Shown here piece after piece: positions 49,562 through 58,466 of a stretch of DNA of 63,129 bases. A program made the translations under genes and the position numbers. Every line of letters begins with the position of its first letter. Positions within the stretch are counted from its first letter, which is position 1. Location: NCBI GenBank assembly GCA_937949995.1, contig CALFEO010000006.1:1-63129 (forward strand). Direction: 5' to 3'. This stretch comes from an uncultured bacterium. GTDB taxonomy: Bacteria; Patescibacteriota; Patescibacteriia; 2-12-FULL-60-25. The notes beneath the pieces are model-generated. The model had not been told where the DNA came from and did not search any database. It saw only the letters and a list, made by a program, of their open reading frames with translations.

Positions 49562-51433
49562 TTACTTGTACAGCACTCCACCCCATTCGACGAGAGTGAA
49601 GCCTTTACGTTCCGGCGTCACGACGTCCGGCGGGGAGATTTGGCGTGGGGCGTCAATTTTTTGCCAATCCATAAAGATGCGGATGTTGGTATCGGGAGCG
49701 GGTGTGACGTAAAGAGGGGCTGCAGAGTCCCAAACATCAGTCAAAAAGCTGATGCGGTAGTATTTGGCGCCTTGCATTTCGGGAAGCCAGAAATCCATGA
49801 ATTCTTGGGCTTCGCGGGTGTTGAGACCGTATTTGGGTAAAATCTCCGCGAGGAAGTTTTCTTGTTCACCATCCTTGATTACCCAGCCCTGTTCCGGACG
49901 AGCGTAACCGGCGCCAATCCCCTCCCAGAACAGCGAGCTGTAAGTTTTGCCGTCGACGGGATAGATTAGCGAGCCATCGGGATTGGCGATGACATTCCAG
50001 CCCGCTTGCGGATAAGCGGGCTCGCTGACCGTAACTTGGATGAAGTTGGGGAGCTTAACGCTGACGTTTGTTGTTGTTTCAGGATATAAGTAGATAACCG
50101 GCTTACCGCATTCACCCAAAGGATGAGTGGCGTATTCCGTATAACGCACCCAGCGTCCCAAAACATCCTGCCAGTAGAAAACCGGAGTCGGATGATCTTT
50201 TAAGAACTCATCAAACGATGGTTTTTCTTGAGTCTCATACTGCATCCAGCCATCGTAAGCAAAAAGTACATCTTGGTTGTTTTTCGGATCTTTGGGCACG
50301 TAAACCGATTCACCATCGGAAGTTTTGCCGACAACTATTAGGTCCGATACGTTCAGATCTTTTTGCGACAGTAAGTCGATGGCATTATGCCATCCACATC
50401 CGCTTCCGGGCCTATAAGGTAAATACTTGGTATCTTTTTGTTCATATTCATTGTTCCACTGGATACGACCGGAGTTCAAATCGGATTCAATTCCGTCAAT
50501 CAGTGATCCGTAAGCAAATGGCATACCGAGTTCATTATAGATATAAAGAGCGCCTTCCGTATCTATGCCTTGCGGGGAATTGTAGCTAAAGAATGCGTCG
50601 CCTTGTTTGCTTGTAGCGATGTGTTTTTCGCCCAAGCAAGAATCCAGATCGCATTGTGACATTGGCGTACTGTCATAGTTTTCAAGTCTGAATACCAATT
50701 TTCCATCGGCTAATTGCATAGTATCAGGATAATTGATGAGATTGTTGATTTTAACTTGGGCTAATGCCGCAGTAGAGTTTGTTTTTAACCAATTGTAAAC
50801 CTTAACCGGCATCAAGTAACCGTCGTAACCGAAATATTCAGGCTGTGTATATGCACCGTCCGTCGACATAACAACATAAAGCTCCGCGCCTTTATCGCTT
50901 GCGAGCAGTATGGTGCCGTGAAGGCAGCGTCCAAAACACATGCCATCGATATTGGTTTGTAAACTGTAGATATTGTAACCTGCGAATTTGCCGGATTTGA
51001 CAGTCCCCTTTTTGTAAAGCTTTTCTGAAGCAATCGCCTCGGATTCGTCATTTTGCTCTTTGAAAAGCTCGGAGAATTCTTGAGTGATATCAACTTCTTG
51101 GGTTTTTTGCCATTGGATTGTTAAAAAGTATTTTTCTTCATCAATATTCCACTCACCACTTTGGCTTTCCGTATCATTTACCGCTTCGGATGAGGTGCCG
51201 GTTGTGCCGTTTAAATCAGGGATAGTGACGGCTTGAGGTGCGCCATTTGTTTGATTTTCCAAGTTGGCGGAGACTTGACTTAAGCTATTCTTGGCTGAAT
51301 CTTTATCTGACAAAAGAATATATACGGCCATGGTACCGGAAAAGATTCCAATAACCAGAATCAAGCCAACGATCCAAAAAAGAATCGGATTGGCTTTGAC
51401 TATGCCCGCAATTTTAGTGATTTTGTTGCTCAT
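49562..51433 (-). CDS. Membrane-anchored protein with GKPVIYLYP domain
   Basis: 623 residues. One membrane helix at about 17-40 (FWIVGLILVIGIFSGTMAVY), a Ser/Thr/Gln-rich stalk (45-95), then a large outer region. Residues about 100-430 have several Cys (MCFGRCLHG, CDLDSCLG) and beta-strand patterns. Residues about 445-623 start with CGKPVIYLYPETTTNVSVKL, a conserved opening of an uncharacterised domain I recall from many bacterial surface proteins, and end in RKGFTLVEWGGVLYK. The function is unknown; a role in envelope processing or adhesion is only a guess. Followed by its own terminator. Confidence 0.8.
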   Translation of the reverse strand: MSNKITKIAGIVKANPILFWIVGLILVIGIFSGTMAVYILLSDKDSAKNSLSQVSANLENQTNGAPQAVTIPDLNGTTGTSSEAVNDTESQSGEWNIDEEKYFLTIQWQKTQEVDITQEFSELFKEQNDESEAIASEKLYKKGTVKSGKFAGYNIYSLQTNIDGMCFGRCLHGTILLASDKGAELYVVMSTDGAYTQPEYFGYDGYLMPVKVYNWLKTNSTAALAQVKINNLINYPDTMQLADGKLVFRLENYDSTPMSQCDLDSCLGEKHIATSKQGDAFFSYNSPQGIDTEGALYIYNELGMPFAYGSLIDGIESDLNSGRIQWNNEYEQKDTKYLPYRPGSGCGWHNAIDLLSQKDLNVSDLIVVGKTSDGESVYVPKDPKNNQDVLFAYDGWMQYETQEKPSFDEFLKDHPTPVFYWQDVLGRWVRYTEYATHPLGECGKPVIYLYPETTTNVSVKLPNFIQVTVSEPAYPQAGWNVIANPDGSLIYPVDGKTYSSLFWEGIGAGYARPEQGWVIKDGEQENFLAEILPKYGLNTREAQEFMDFWLPEMQGAKYYRISFLTDVWDSAAPLYVTPAPDTNIRIFMDWQKIDAPRQISPPDVVTPERKGFTLVEWGGVLYK

Positions 51434-51539
51434 AATATAAAAAGGTTGATTAAATTTGTTGTTAGAACGCTAAATTAAGTAAAAAGTTACAATCGCCGCC
51501 CCCATGCTCCATGAACTCCGAAGCCAAGAATAATAAGAG

Positions 51540-53447
51540 TTAATAAGTGATACTTAAAATGCCGGATTTGATTTGATCGGATAGGTTTGAATCGGAAATG
51601 TTGGCCAGGCGGTCCAGGCGAGTTTGACGGTCTGTGCCGGTAAGAAGATGGGGCTGGCTTTGTTTGATTTGGATGGGAAACAGGTGAACATCCGAGCCGT
51701 CGGGAGATAAGACGAGGCCGGCCAAGAGGCCGTAATTGGTTTCGACCGACCAATCTTGGTCGAAAATGAAATTGCCAAGGGAGTAGACGATGGGGCGGTT
51801 TTTGTATACTTCCACGGATTGCATCCAATGAGGATGCCCGCCGATGACAGCGTCCACACCAAGATCGATGAACCAATGAGCGAGTTCAACTTGAGCCATG
51901 GAAGGATTTGATTGATACTCGTTGCCCCAGTGCATGTAAACAACGACGTAGCGGGCTTGTTCGTAAGCGGTCTTGATGGCTGTTTCGGCATCTGCTTTGT
52001 TAAGAGGATTGTCGGTATTATTAAAACCCAATAAGGCGACTTTTTGGCCACGGCTCTCGATAATAGCCAACGATGAAGCTGTATCGTCTTTAACCTGATC
52101 ACCGAAGGTGATAACTCCCGCTTCGGTTAAAAGCTCGCGAGACTCTTCGGCGCCGGCACGACCTTGGTCGAGCGTGTGATTGTTGGCTTGAGAAACCGCG
52201 GTTATGCCGATGGTTTTTAACATGGGTGCGATAGCCGGCTCAAACATAAAATCGACTTCGCCTTTATCCGGAGCCGAACGGCGCGAAGTGACAGGACCTT
52301 CGAGATTGGCGATGATTGCATCTTGGCCGTACATGAAACGATTCTCGGCTCCTTTAATCTTGGCAAAAGGATAAGCAAGATCTCCGGATTTTTTACTGCG
52401 TGCAGATACGTTGCGATCGAGCATGATATCGCCAAAAAACAATAAAGTGACTTTTTCTTGCTTGGCTATGGGGCCCGGTGCAAATAAAGCAAAGATATGC
52501 GAGGTGGACTCTTGGGTTACTATGGCTTTGGCCAAACGCAATGAGTTGGTATGTTCAAGAATGGAAACCGAACCCAGGCCCAAATCTCGAGCTGTTTTGA
52601 GCGTAACAGACAAAGCCGAAGCCGAATCAAGTTCAACCTTATCCACCTCGAGATCAGCAAGGCCGGTGATTACATCTTTTGCCAGTTCATCATGAAAGTC
52701 TGCGGGTTCAGCCGGCAGATAATGGGAAAAATCCACAGTTGAGATTAACAGCGAATCCGGATTGTTACTTAATTCGGATGTGATGATATTGGCAATTTCT
52801 TGGCGCTCTGCGGTGGTGCAAGAATGACTGATCATGATCGGCTGAATGCGTGCCGTATCCCCAAATGCTTTGGCCAAATACGGAGCCAGCGCTTTATAGG
52901 ATATTTCGCCCGAAAAAGCAGAGTTGTTGATGCCGATTAAAGTTGACGAGGAGGCGAGGCGGGTGGAAATTTGAGGATTGATGTTCATGGTGCCGGAAAA
53001 AGTATCCCAGTTGGAGTCAGTGACAGCGGCGCAAGTTTTGCTTTGTGAGAAATGATCCGGCAATAAAAAATAGACTGTTGTTGTTTTAGGCGAAGCTTTG
53101 AGCACATTGGCGATTTCGCGCGCGGCCACAAGATGATGCGGAATTAAAATAATTCGCGTTGCCGAATCGATCTCATAATCGCGCTCGGAAGCATAAGCCA
53201 AATCCAACAATTCGGGTGAATCGGGATCCAGATTGAAAGTTAGATCCGATATCGGTTCCGCCGATTTTGAATCATTTTTTACATTCGGAATGACATCGGA
53301 CTCCGCAATTTCAGCATAATCAACAAAATTAGTTTTTTGCGCGCCGGTTTGACCGCGGACAGCCAAAAGTTTGTAACTTAAAAACGAACCTGCACCGATA
53401 GCGAGCGGGAGCGTTATTGTGAATAGGAGCCAATAATATTTTTTCAT
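51540..53447 (-). CDS. Memo-like domain fused to CapA-type domain
   Basis: 635 residues. An N-terminal signal-anchor (about 5-28) sends the protein outside. Residues about 90-320 match the Memo/AmmeMemoRadiSam protein B fold (IILIPHHLVAAREIANVL, FLLPDHFSQS, ISHSCTTAERQEIANIITSE, LLISTVDFSHYLP), with the conserved His/Cys/Asp-like residues of that family. Residues about 330-600 match CapA, a calcineurin-like metallophosphatase fold (LLFFGDIMLDRNVSARSKKS, IIANLEGPVT, VSQANNHTLDQGRAG, VVYMHWGNEY, IGGHPHWMQSVEVYKNRPIV, YSLGNFIFDQ). CapA proteins take part in poly-gamma-glutamate or related capsule steps; Memo's role in bacteria is open. The fusion suggests the two act on one envelope substrate. 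Confidence 0.92.
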   Translation of the reverse strand: MKKYYWLLFTITLPLAIGAGSFLSYKLLAVRGQTGAQKTNFVDYAEIAESDVIPNVKNDSKSAEPISDLTFNLDPDSPELLDLAYASERDYEIDSATRIILIPHHLVAAREIANVLKASPKTTTVYFLLPDHFSQSKTCAAVTDSNWDTFSGTMNINPQISTRLASSSTLIGINNSAFSGEISYKALAPYLAKAFGDTARIQPIMISHSCTTAERQEIANIITSELSNNPDSLLISTVDFSHYLPAEPADFHDELAKDVITGLADLEVDKVELDSASALSVTLKTARDLGLGSVSILEHTNSLRLAKAIVTQESTSHIFALFAPGPIAKQEKVTLLFFGDIMLDRNVSARSKKSGDLAYPFAKIKGAENRFMYGQDAIIANLEGPVTSRRSAPDKGEVDFMFEPAIAPMLKTIGITAVSQANNHTLDQGRAGAEESRELLTEAGVITFGDQVKDDTASSLAIIESRGQKVALLGFNNTDNPLNKADAETAIKTAYEQARYVVVYMHWGNEYQSNPSMAQVELAHWFIDLGVDAVIGGHPHWMQSVEVYKNRPIVYSLGNFIFDQDWSVETNYGLLAGLVLSPDGSDVHLFPIQIKQSQPHLLTGTDRQTRLDRLANISDSNLSDQIKSGILSITY

Positions 53448-53486
53448 AACATCAAAAACCGGCTTCTGCTTATCCGGAATGCGGAT

Positions 53487-54626
53487 CTACGGTTGCAATA
53501 TATCCTCGGTTCGCCCGTCGATGGAGATTGTGATATTTTGCTTTCCGGAAGCTTTTTTGACGGTCTCTTCGATTTGTTTGCGAATGGCACCGACCCGGCA
53601 AGAGCCGGCTACTTGATATTGAAGCTCTTCCGAAAAATCGATTCGTAAACCGCTTGATTGTTCAATGATTTCGGGAAGAGAAACATTTTCGGGCAAAGAA
53701 GTGTAGAAATCAGCTTTAACCTCCATTGAGGTTGGACCTTTCAACAATTCATGCAAAGCGATTGCCGTAACATCCCCGGCAACAACCATGCGTTCGACAG
53801 GGAAAACGGTCTCACATTCTTGACCGGCAGGCGCTTGTTTGGAATTGCCCAAGTAGATGGTGACATTTTGAACTTCGTCGGTAAAAGCCACCGGAGCCAC
53901 GGCTTTGTGAGTATCAGATCCGTCTTTGGGGCTGGCTTCGAAAACCTCCAAACGGCCTGTCGGGGCAGTGGGCATGCGATCGAAAAAAGCCGTAACTTTA
54001 AAATCACCCGGTATGCCCATATCGGGGCTGTTGACCATGGCATAACCCTCGGAGATTTTATTGCCGTTATCATCAACCAAACGCCAATTGATTACGTTTT
54101 CAAAAGCTGTTGTAGTGCCGTAAAAAATAAAAGGATTGGAGAGTACCGATGGTGAAGCAAGAATGAAAGACGTCCAATTGTCGGAGCTTTTGAATTCCGG
54201 AATAGAGGCTGACTCGCCGGATTTTACGCAGATGCCCACGGCGTTTGGATCGGACGGCGACGGAACATAATCCGTACAATAATAATCTTTCGGACAAGTG
54301 TAACCGGCACCCGTACCGCACTCGCAATAAGCGACGCAGACTTCGGCGCAGATTGTGCCCGGAGGTTCGTTGCGGCAAAGCGAACCGCAATCGTTCCAAC
54401 GACCGCCTCCGGCTTCGCAAAGCGTTTGATTGAGAACAGCATCGGAATCGGTGCCGGAATCGACAGCGACCGGAGCTTGAACGGGTTTGTCGGGAGAAAC
54501 GACGATAACAGGCTCCCCCACTTTGAGACGGTTAATTTCGGAAAAAAGATAGCGCCCCAATAAAACAACTCCAACCAAAGCGGTGGAAGCTAAAGCGATA
54601 GTGAGAATTTTGAGTGCGGGTTTCAT
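53487..54626 (-). CDS. Gmad2-GerMN surface protein with Cys-rich insert
   Basis: 379 residues. Membrane anchor at about 7-28. Residues about 65-130 hold a Cys-rich knot (CEAGGGRWNDCGSLCRNEPP, CAEVCVAYCECGTG) resembling a small extracellular disulphide domain. Residues about 150-255 are a Gmad2 immunoglobulin-like domain (VLSNPFIFYGTTTAFENVIN, FKVTAFFDRMPTAPTGRLEV). Residues about 260-379 are a GerMN domain (VTIYLGNSKQAP, ERMVVAGDVTAIALHELLKG, LRIDFSEELQYQVAGSC). GerMN/Gmad2 pairs occur in spore-germination and envelope proteins and bind something in the wall; the ligand is unknown. Paralogue of the gene upstream. Confidence 0.88.
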   Translation of the reverse strand: MKPALKILTIALASTALVGVVLLGRYLFSEINRLKVGEPVIVVSPDKPVQAPVAVDSGTDSDAVLNQTLCEAGGGRWNDCGSLCRNEPPGTICAEVCVAYCECGTGAGYTCPKDYYCTDYVPSPSDPNAVGICVKSGESASIPEFKSSDNWTSFILASPSVLSNPFIFYGTTTAFENVINWRLVDDNGNKISEGYAMVNSPDMGIPGDFKVTAFFDRMPTAPTGRLEVFEASPKDGSDTHKAVAPVAFTDEVQNVTIYLGNSKQAPAGQECETVFPVERMVVAGDVTAIALHELLKGPTSMEVKADFYTSLPENVSLPEIIEQSSGLRIDFSEELQYQVAGSCRVGAIRKQIEETVKKASGKQNITISIDGRTEDILQP

Positions 54627-54651
54627 ATAACATGAGTCTTAGTACCGAATC

Positions 54652-55506
54652 TTAATTGATTGGTTCTGTGTTGATGAGGATTACTCCGTCCAAGGTTCTG
54701 CCCGGTAAAGGCACTGTGGAAAGAGTTTTTTGTATTTGTTGTTGGGTAATGTTCCAAAAGCAATCTATTTGATTGGGATCTTTGAGTTCCGAAGAAAAAT
54801 CGGCTACATATCGGCCCTGATCGTTTTTACCCACTCTTAGCAAGTTGGCTTGCGGTGGAATCATGGTGACCAAACCCGAATCAGACTCTTCTTGGTTGGG
54901 GCCTTTTAACAGCTCCAACAAGGCGGCTTCGTAATAATCCAAATCGTTTTGCGTGGCGACTATACGACGCTTGACCGCAGTAACGGAATGACAATTGCTT
55001 AAAGCGGCAGGGCGAAAATATATCTCGACGGTTTGCGTCTCCATGGTAAAGGTTACGGGTACGGCTATTTCGGGCGAATCGCCAACCGCCAAAATACGCA
55101 ATGTGCCGGATTTTGTCTTGGGAATCGCATTAAACCAATAAACGTCGAGTGCTCCGCTGTATGACGAGAGCAGGCCCGGGATAGTTCCGGATGCGACAAT
55201 ATTTTCGTAAGCATCAACAACAATCCAAGAGCGATCTTCGGCAAAAGTTGAAGTTGCCGGCAAAGCAAAAGGATTGTTCAATACATCACCCGCCTCTACG
55301 CCAAGCTCTATACGGCTTTCCATTATGGCAGACGAGGATTCTTGTTGATTGACTTCGGCCGTTTCCTCGGACGCAATCGAATTGCCGGAAACCGGTTTTT
55401 CGGATCGAAAAGATTGATTGCCGAAGTAAACGATAATCCAAACAGATGCCGTAAGCAACAGTATTAAAGCCGTGAGCGCGGCGGTGCGCTTGATGGCCGG
55501 ATTCAT
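54652..55506 (-). CDS. Gmad2-GerMN surface protein
   Basis: 284 residues from ATG 55506, one base after the TGA of the upstream peptidase gene, so translation is coupled. Membrane helix at about 7-28 (TALTALILLLTASVWIIVYF). Residues about 65-155 are Gmad2 (VLNNPFALPATSTFAEDRSW, LDVYWFNAIPKTKSGTLRIL). Residues about 160-284 are GerMN (VEIYFRPAALSNCHSVTAVK, DYYEAALLELLKGPNQEESD, YVADFSSELKDPN). It lacks the Cys-rich insert of its neighbour; otherwise the two share order and spacing and derive from a duplication. Confidence 0.88.
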   Translation of the reverse strand: MNPAIKRTAALTALILLLTASVWIIVYFGNQSFRSEKPVSGNSIASEETAEVNQQESSSAIMESRIELGVEAGDVLNNPFALPATSTFAEDRSWIVVDAYENIVASGTIPGLLSSYSGALDVYWFNAIPKTKSGTLRILAVGDSPEIAVPVTFTMETQTVEIYFRPAALSNCHSVTAVKRRIVATQNDLDYYEAALLELLKGPNQEESDSGLVTMIPPQANLLRVGKNDQGRYVADFSSELKDPNQIDCFWNITQQQIQKTLSTVPLPGRTLDGVILINTEPIN

Positions 55507-55507
55507 A

Positions 55508-56404
55508 TCATTCTTGATTGGGTAATACAATAATCATGAATTTGGCACCTTCGGGTACATTGCCATCGTTCCAATCACGGGCCGACTCGATTATATTTTC
55601 AAAACTGTATAGATAATCTTGTCCCAAACGTGTGCCCGGATCACCGGTAATAAAACGATTATCCGCAGTATAACCTTTAACCACAAGCATGTGATAATAA
55701 GGCCCACCGTTTCTGAAATTGGGATTTTGCAATGACTTACCCCAAAAAGGCATGATAACCGGATAACCGCGCGCCAAAACCGATTGGATATCTTTGGCGG
55801 ATGAAACCGGTAAGACCCTCACATCTTGATAACCGTAATAATCGCGAATAACCTGTGCCGTTTGTTCGGCGGATGTATCTTTATAATCTCCCAAAGTTTT
55901 ATTTTGATAATCAACCAACTTGAGTATTTCGGCATCAGCTTCGGTTACGGGAATTTTGCCGGTGCGCTTTTTGTAAAAAGCATCAACCATGATCATGGAA
56001 GCTTCCTCGCAGGCTTCTTGATAAGGCAGATCCCAATTGGCATGAGGCGCTTGGCTCATCCAAGGAACATCAAGATTCAATTCGAACGGAAGCATTACAT
56101 CGCCGGCCAAAGGATCGGCGGGCTCGGGCTGTTTTTGCGGTTCGCCGGTTTGCGGGCTTGATTCGAGTTTAAAATTCTCACTTTCCGAGACGCCTCCCTC
56201 AACATGTGAAGGCGGACCCGCAGGCAGATCGGCTTGGATGCCGTTATCGTTATTCTTTGATTGCCCGTCTTGAAAAGCCATGGGGGCAGGCAAATCGGGG
56301 CGCATCAGCAGAGTCCATTGATCGCGAAGCCAATGCCTGCCAAAATAAAGACCTCCCGCCAAGAGGACAATAACAGCAATAATCAGAGCGACTTTTTTGT
56401 TCAT
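55508..56404 (-). CDS. C39-like cysteine peptidase, membrane-anchored
   Basis: 298 residues from ATG 56404 (a longer frame to 56482 lacks support). Anchor helix at about 4-22 (VALIIAVIVLLAGGLYFGRH), a Gln/Pro/Ser-rich linker (30-110), then a papain-like C39_2 domain. The catalytic Cys lies in PYQEACEEASMIMVDAFYKK (Q and C both present), the His in GGPYYHMLVVKGY, and the Asp in FITGDPGTRLGQDY. Active-site residues appear complete. By family it cleaves peptides outside the cell; substrate unknown. First of three coupled genes with the two Gmad2-GerMN proteins. Confidence 0.88.
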   Translation of the reverse strand: MNKKVALIIAVIVLLAGGLYFGRHWLRDQWTLLMRPDLPAPMAFQDGQSKNNDNGIQADLPAGPPSHVEGGVSESENFKLESSPQTGEPQKQPEPADPLAGDVMLPFELNLDVPWMSQAPHANWDLPYQEACEEASMIMVDAFYKKRTGKIPVTEADAEILKLVDYQNKTLGDYKDTSAEQTAQVIRDYYGYQDVRVLPVSSAKDIQSVLARGYPVIMPFWGKSLQNPNFRNGGPYYHMLVVKGYTADNRFITGDPGTRLGQDYLYSFENIIESARDWNDGNVPEGAKFMIIVLPNQE

Positions 56405-56445
56405 ACTGGTTTGATAATAGCAAAGTTTGACGTAAATATCAATAA

Positions 56446-56476
56446 AACAAAAGACGCTTATTAAGCGTCTTTTGTT
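56446..56476 (-). terminator. Terminator of the cyclophilin gene
   Basis: AACAAAAGACGCTTA and its complement with T-rich end on both strands, 27 bases after the minus-strand stop. Confidence 0.88.
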
Positions 56477-56502
56477 ATGCATTATGCATTGTTAATCATG
56501 CA

Positions 56503-57282
56503 CTATTTTAACGGTTCGAGGGTTACTTGAGTCATGACGTCGCCGACTCCGATTTGTTTGACTACATCCATGCCCGAGATGACACGGCCAAAAATGCTGT
56601 AAGCCGGATCCAAAGGATTGTCGGCCAACATGATAAAGAATTGCGAGCCATTGGTATTTTTACCGGCATTAGCCATGGCAACTATGCCCTCTTTATAGGG
56701 CAATTTGACAGGATCATCTTCGAAGCGATAGCCCGGACCGCCGGTACCGTTGCCGGCCGGATCTCCGCCTTGAATTACATAGCCCGGAACCACGCGGTGG
56801 AAGGTTAAACCATCATAAAAACCCCGTTCTGTGAGATAGACGAAGTTGGAGGCGGCTTTAGGGCCTTCGCCGGGCAATAATTCGAAAACAATATCGCCTT
56901 TGGAGGTTTTGATGCGAACTTGTTTGTTGGCTGTTTTTTCAGCGGGCAATACGCCGGGGAAAGCGAGCTTTTCCGGAGCTTGAGGTTCTGGAGACATAGG
57001 AGTTTGTTCGGGCTTAGTTGTAGTTGATTGAGTTAGAGATTCTTGTGAAGGATTTTCTTCCGCGACACCGGCAACTTGCCCATCCGTAGCTTCTTCCGTA
57101 GATGAAACAGAGGCTGGGGATTCAGTACCCGTATCGTTAACCGGAGGAGTTATGGATTGATTGTTCGGCTCTTCGGCAACTTGATATTTATCGAGTGAGA
57201 CAGGAGAATCGGCGGGACTGCATCCGGCACCGATTAAGACGGCTGTGAAGAACAGGGTAAAAAGTGTGAGTCCGTATTTCAT
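56503..57282 (-). CDS. Cyclophilin-type peptidyl-prolyl isomerase lipoprotein
   Basis: 259 residues. The signal peptide (TLFTLFFTAVLIGAGC) has a lipobox with Cys21, then a Thr/Glu/Gln/Pro-rich linker (about 25-100). Residues about 105-259 are a cyclophilin: FHRVVPGYVIQGGDPAGNGT with the catalytic Arg, VAMANAGKNTNGSQFFIMLA with the substrate-binding F-x-M-x pattern, and YSIFGRVISGMDVVKQI. It speeds proline cis/trans isomerisation in proteins folding outside the membrane, which fits the surrounding set of secreted and anchored proteins. Confidence 0.95.
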   Translation of the reverse strand: MKYGLTLFTLFFTAVLIGAGCSPADSPVSLDKYQVAEEPNNQSITPPVNDTGTESPASVSSTEEATDGQVAGVAEENPSQESLTQSTTTKPEQTPMSPEPQAPEKLAFPGVLPAEKTANKQVRIKTSKGDIVFELLPGEGPKAASNFVYLTERGFYDGLTFHRVVPGYVIQGGDPAGNGTGGPGYRFEDDPVKLPYKEGIVAMANAGKNTNGSQFFIMLADNPLDPAYSIFGRVISGMDVVKQIGVGDVMTQVTLEPLK

Positions 57283-57344
57283 AGTAACCGCATCTTAACT
57301 TCTGCGATGCAGTCTGAAAAGTGGAAAACTCGACCGTGTTCGAC

Positions 57345-57415
57345 TTCTAAAGTTCGTCAAAAGCTACTTGAGCTTCTCTTGATGAACTTTAGACTTTAAT
57401 CTTGATGAACCCAAC
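57345..57415. repeat. Family B repeat
   Basis: AAAGTTCGTCAAAAGC...CTTGATGAACTTTAGACTTTAATCTTGATGAAC, an imperfect palindrome close to the MetK-like stop codon. Confidence 0.8.
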
Positions 57416-57417
57416 CG

Positions 57418-58422
57418 TCAGTTATCGTTTTCCCAGGGGAGATTGAGGTTGCCGGCGAAGTTATTAAGAGTTATTTTCCACATTAGATCAGATTGTTTCC
57501 AACCGTCCATGGCTTTTTGGAGGTGTAATTCGAGTTTTTGTGAATGAGAGACAAGATCATGACCGGATTCGTCGCGGATCCAGATTTGGGCGGGCAGATC
57601 CTCGCCCGGAAGATAGAGTAAGCGCGCCATGACGGCTTTACTGCCGGATGACTTGAGAATCTGTTTGGCTATATGGCGAGCGATGATAGGGGCAATGATT
57701 TTGGCATTGTGCCAATCAAGGCCGGCGGAATTGGAAATGCTTGGTAAGGAAAGACCGTAAGGATGGCAAGCCAAGCCTGATTGCCCCAAAGAGGTTTGCA
57801 AGCCGTTGGCTTCGGTGGCTCCCAAGGAATTGACTGTTACTTTGGCGTTGATTTCTTGAAATAATGATTCGATAAGTTTGGTAATTTCTTGTCGTACCGT
57901 TCCCAGATCTTGCGCTCCATGATCCAAGCGAATAAAAATTGAAGGATCTTGATTTTGCGGACAGGAAACAAAAACCGTGCCGATTTGACTCATCCAAAAC
58001 CATTCGGGATCTTGTTTGCGTTTATCCTCCAATGCGGAAGCTATTTGATTGGCCAGATCTTGAGCTTTGGGAATTTGGCTGACGGTTTCGGCGGATGCGT
58101 AGCCAAAAGCAAAAACCGGATCGATACAGGCTTGGCGGGCGTGCATGACACGTTCGCTGGGAATTTTTTCGAGCGAGATAAACGGCTCGAGACCATCCGT
58201 AATACCATATTTGCCCAAGATTCGGCGTACATAGCCGGCAACATCGTAATCGGCTTCGGAGTGCAATTCGCCGGAAACAAACAAAGCGCCGTGACCTCCG
58301 GAAACGGAAAGGCGCACGCGACTTTGGGGATCGCGCTTAAGATACTCATCAACTATGCCGGCTGAGATGATATCACAAAGCTTATTGGGCTCGGCCGACA
58401 AAGGGCAATAACCGCTTTGCAT
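57418..58422 (-). CDS. Divergent S-adenosylmethionine synthetase-like protein
   Basis: 334 residues, shorter than MetK (about 380-400). The order of parts follows MetK: SAEPNKLCDIISAGIVDEYL near the start parallels the GHPDK..DQISDA..D motif, SGGHGALFVSGELHS the next strand, FAFGYASAETVSQIPKAQDL the FGYATNET region, then ARHIAKQILKS and a final NLPWEN like HFPWE. Key residues differ, however. The ATP-binding His of GHPDK is Glu (AEPNK), the GAGDQG loop is CIDPVF, and the GGGAFSGKD loop is absent. It may be a non-catalytic or altered-substrate relative. Lies 44 bases after the helicase gene, same strand. Whether a normal metK exists elsewhere cannot be told from this window. Confidence 0.8.
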   Translation of the reverse strand: MQSGYCPLSAEPNKLCDIISAGIVDEYLKRDPQSRVRLSVSGGHGALFVSGELHSEADYDVAGYVRRILGKYGITDGLEPFISLEKIPSERVMHARQACIDPVFAFGYASAETVSQIPKAQDLANQIASALEDKRKQDPEWFWMSQIGTVFVSCPQNQDPSIFIRLDHGAQDLGTVRQEITKLIESLFQEINAKVTVNSLGATEANGLQTSLGQSGLACHPYGLSLPSISNSAGLDWHNAKIIAPIIARHIAKQILKSSGSKAVMARLLYLPGEDLPAQIWIRDESGHDLVSHSQKLELHLQKAMDGWKQSDLMWKITLNNFAGNLNLPWENDN

Positions 58423-58466
58423 GAGGCAAGGTTAGCTAAACGAAGTGACTGCGTCAAATGGTGGTA

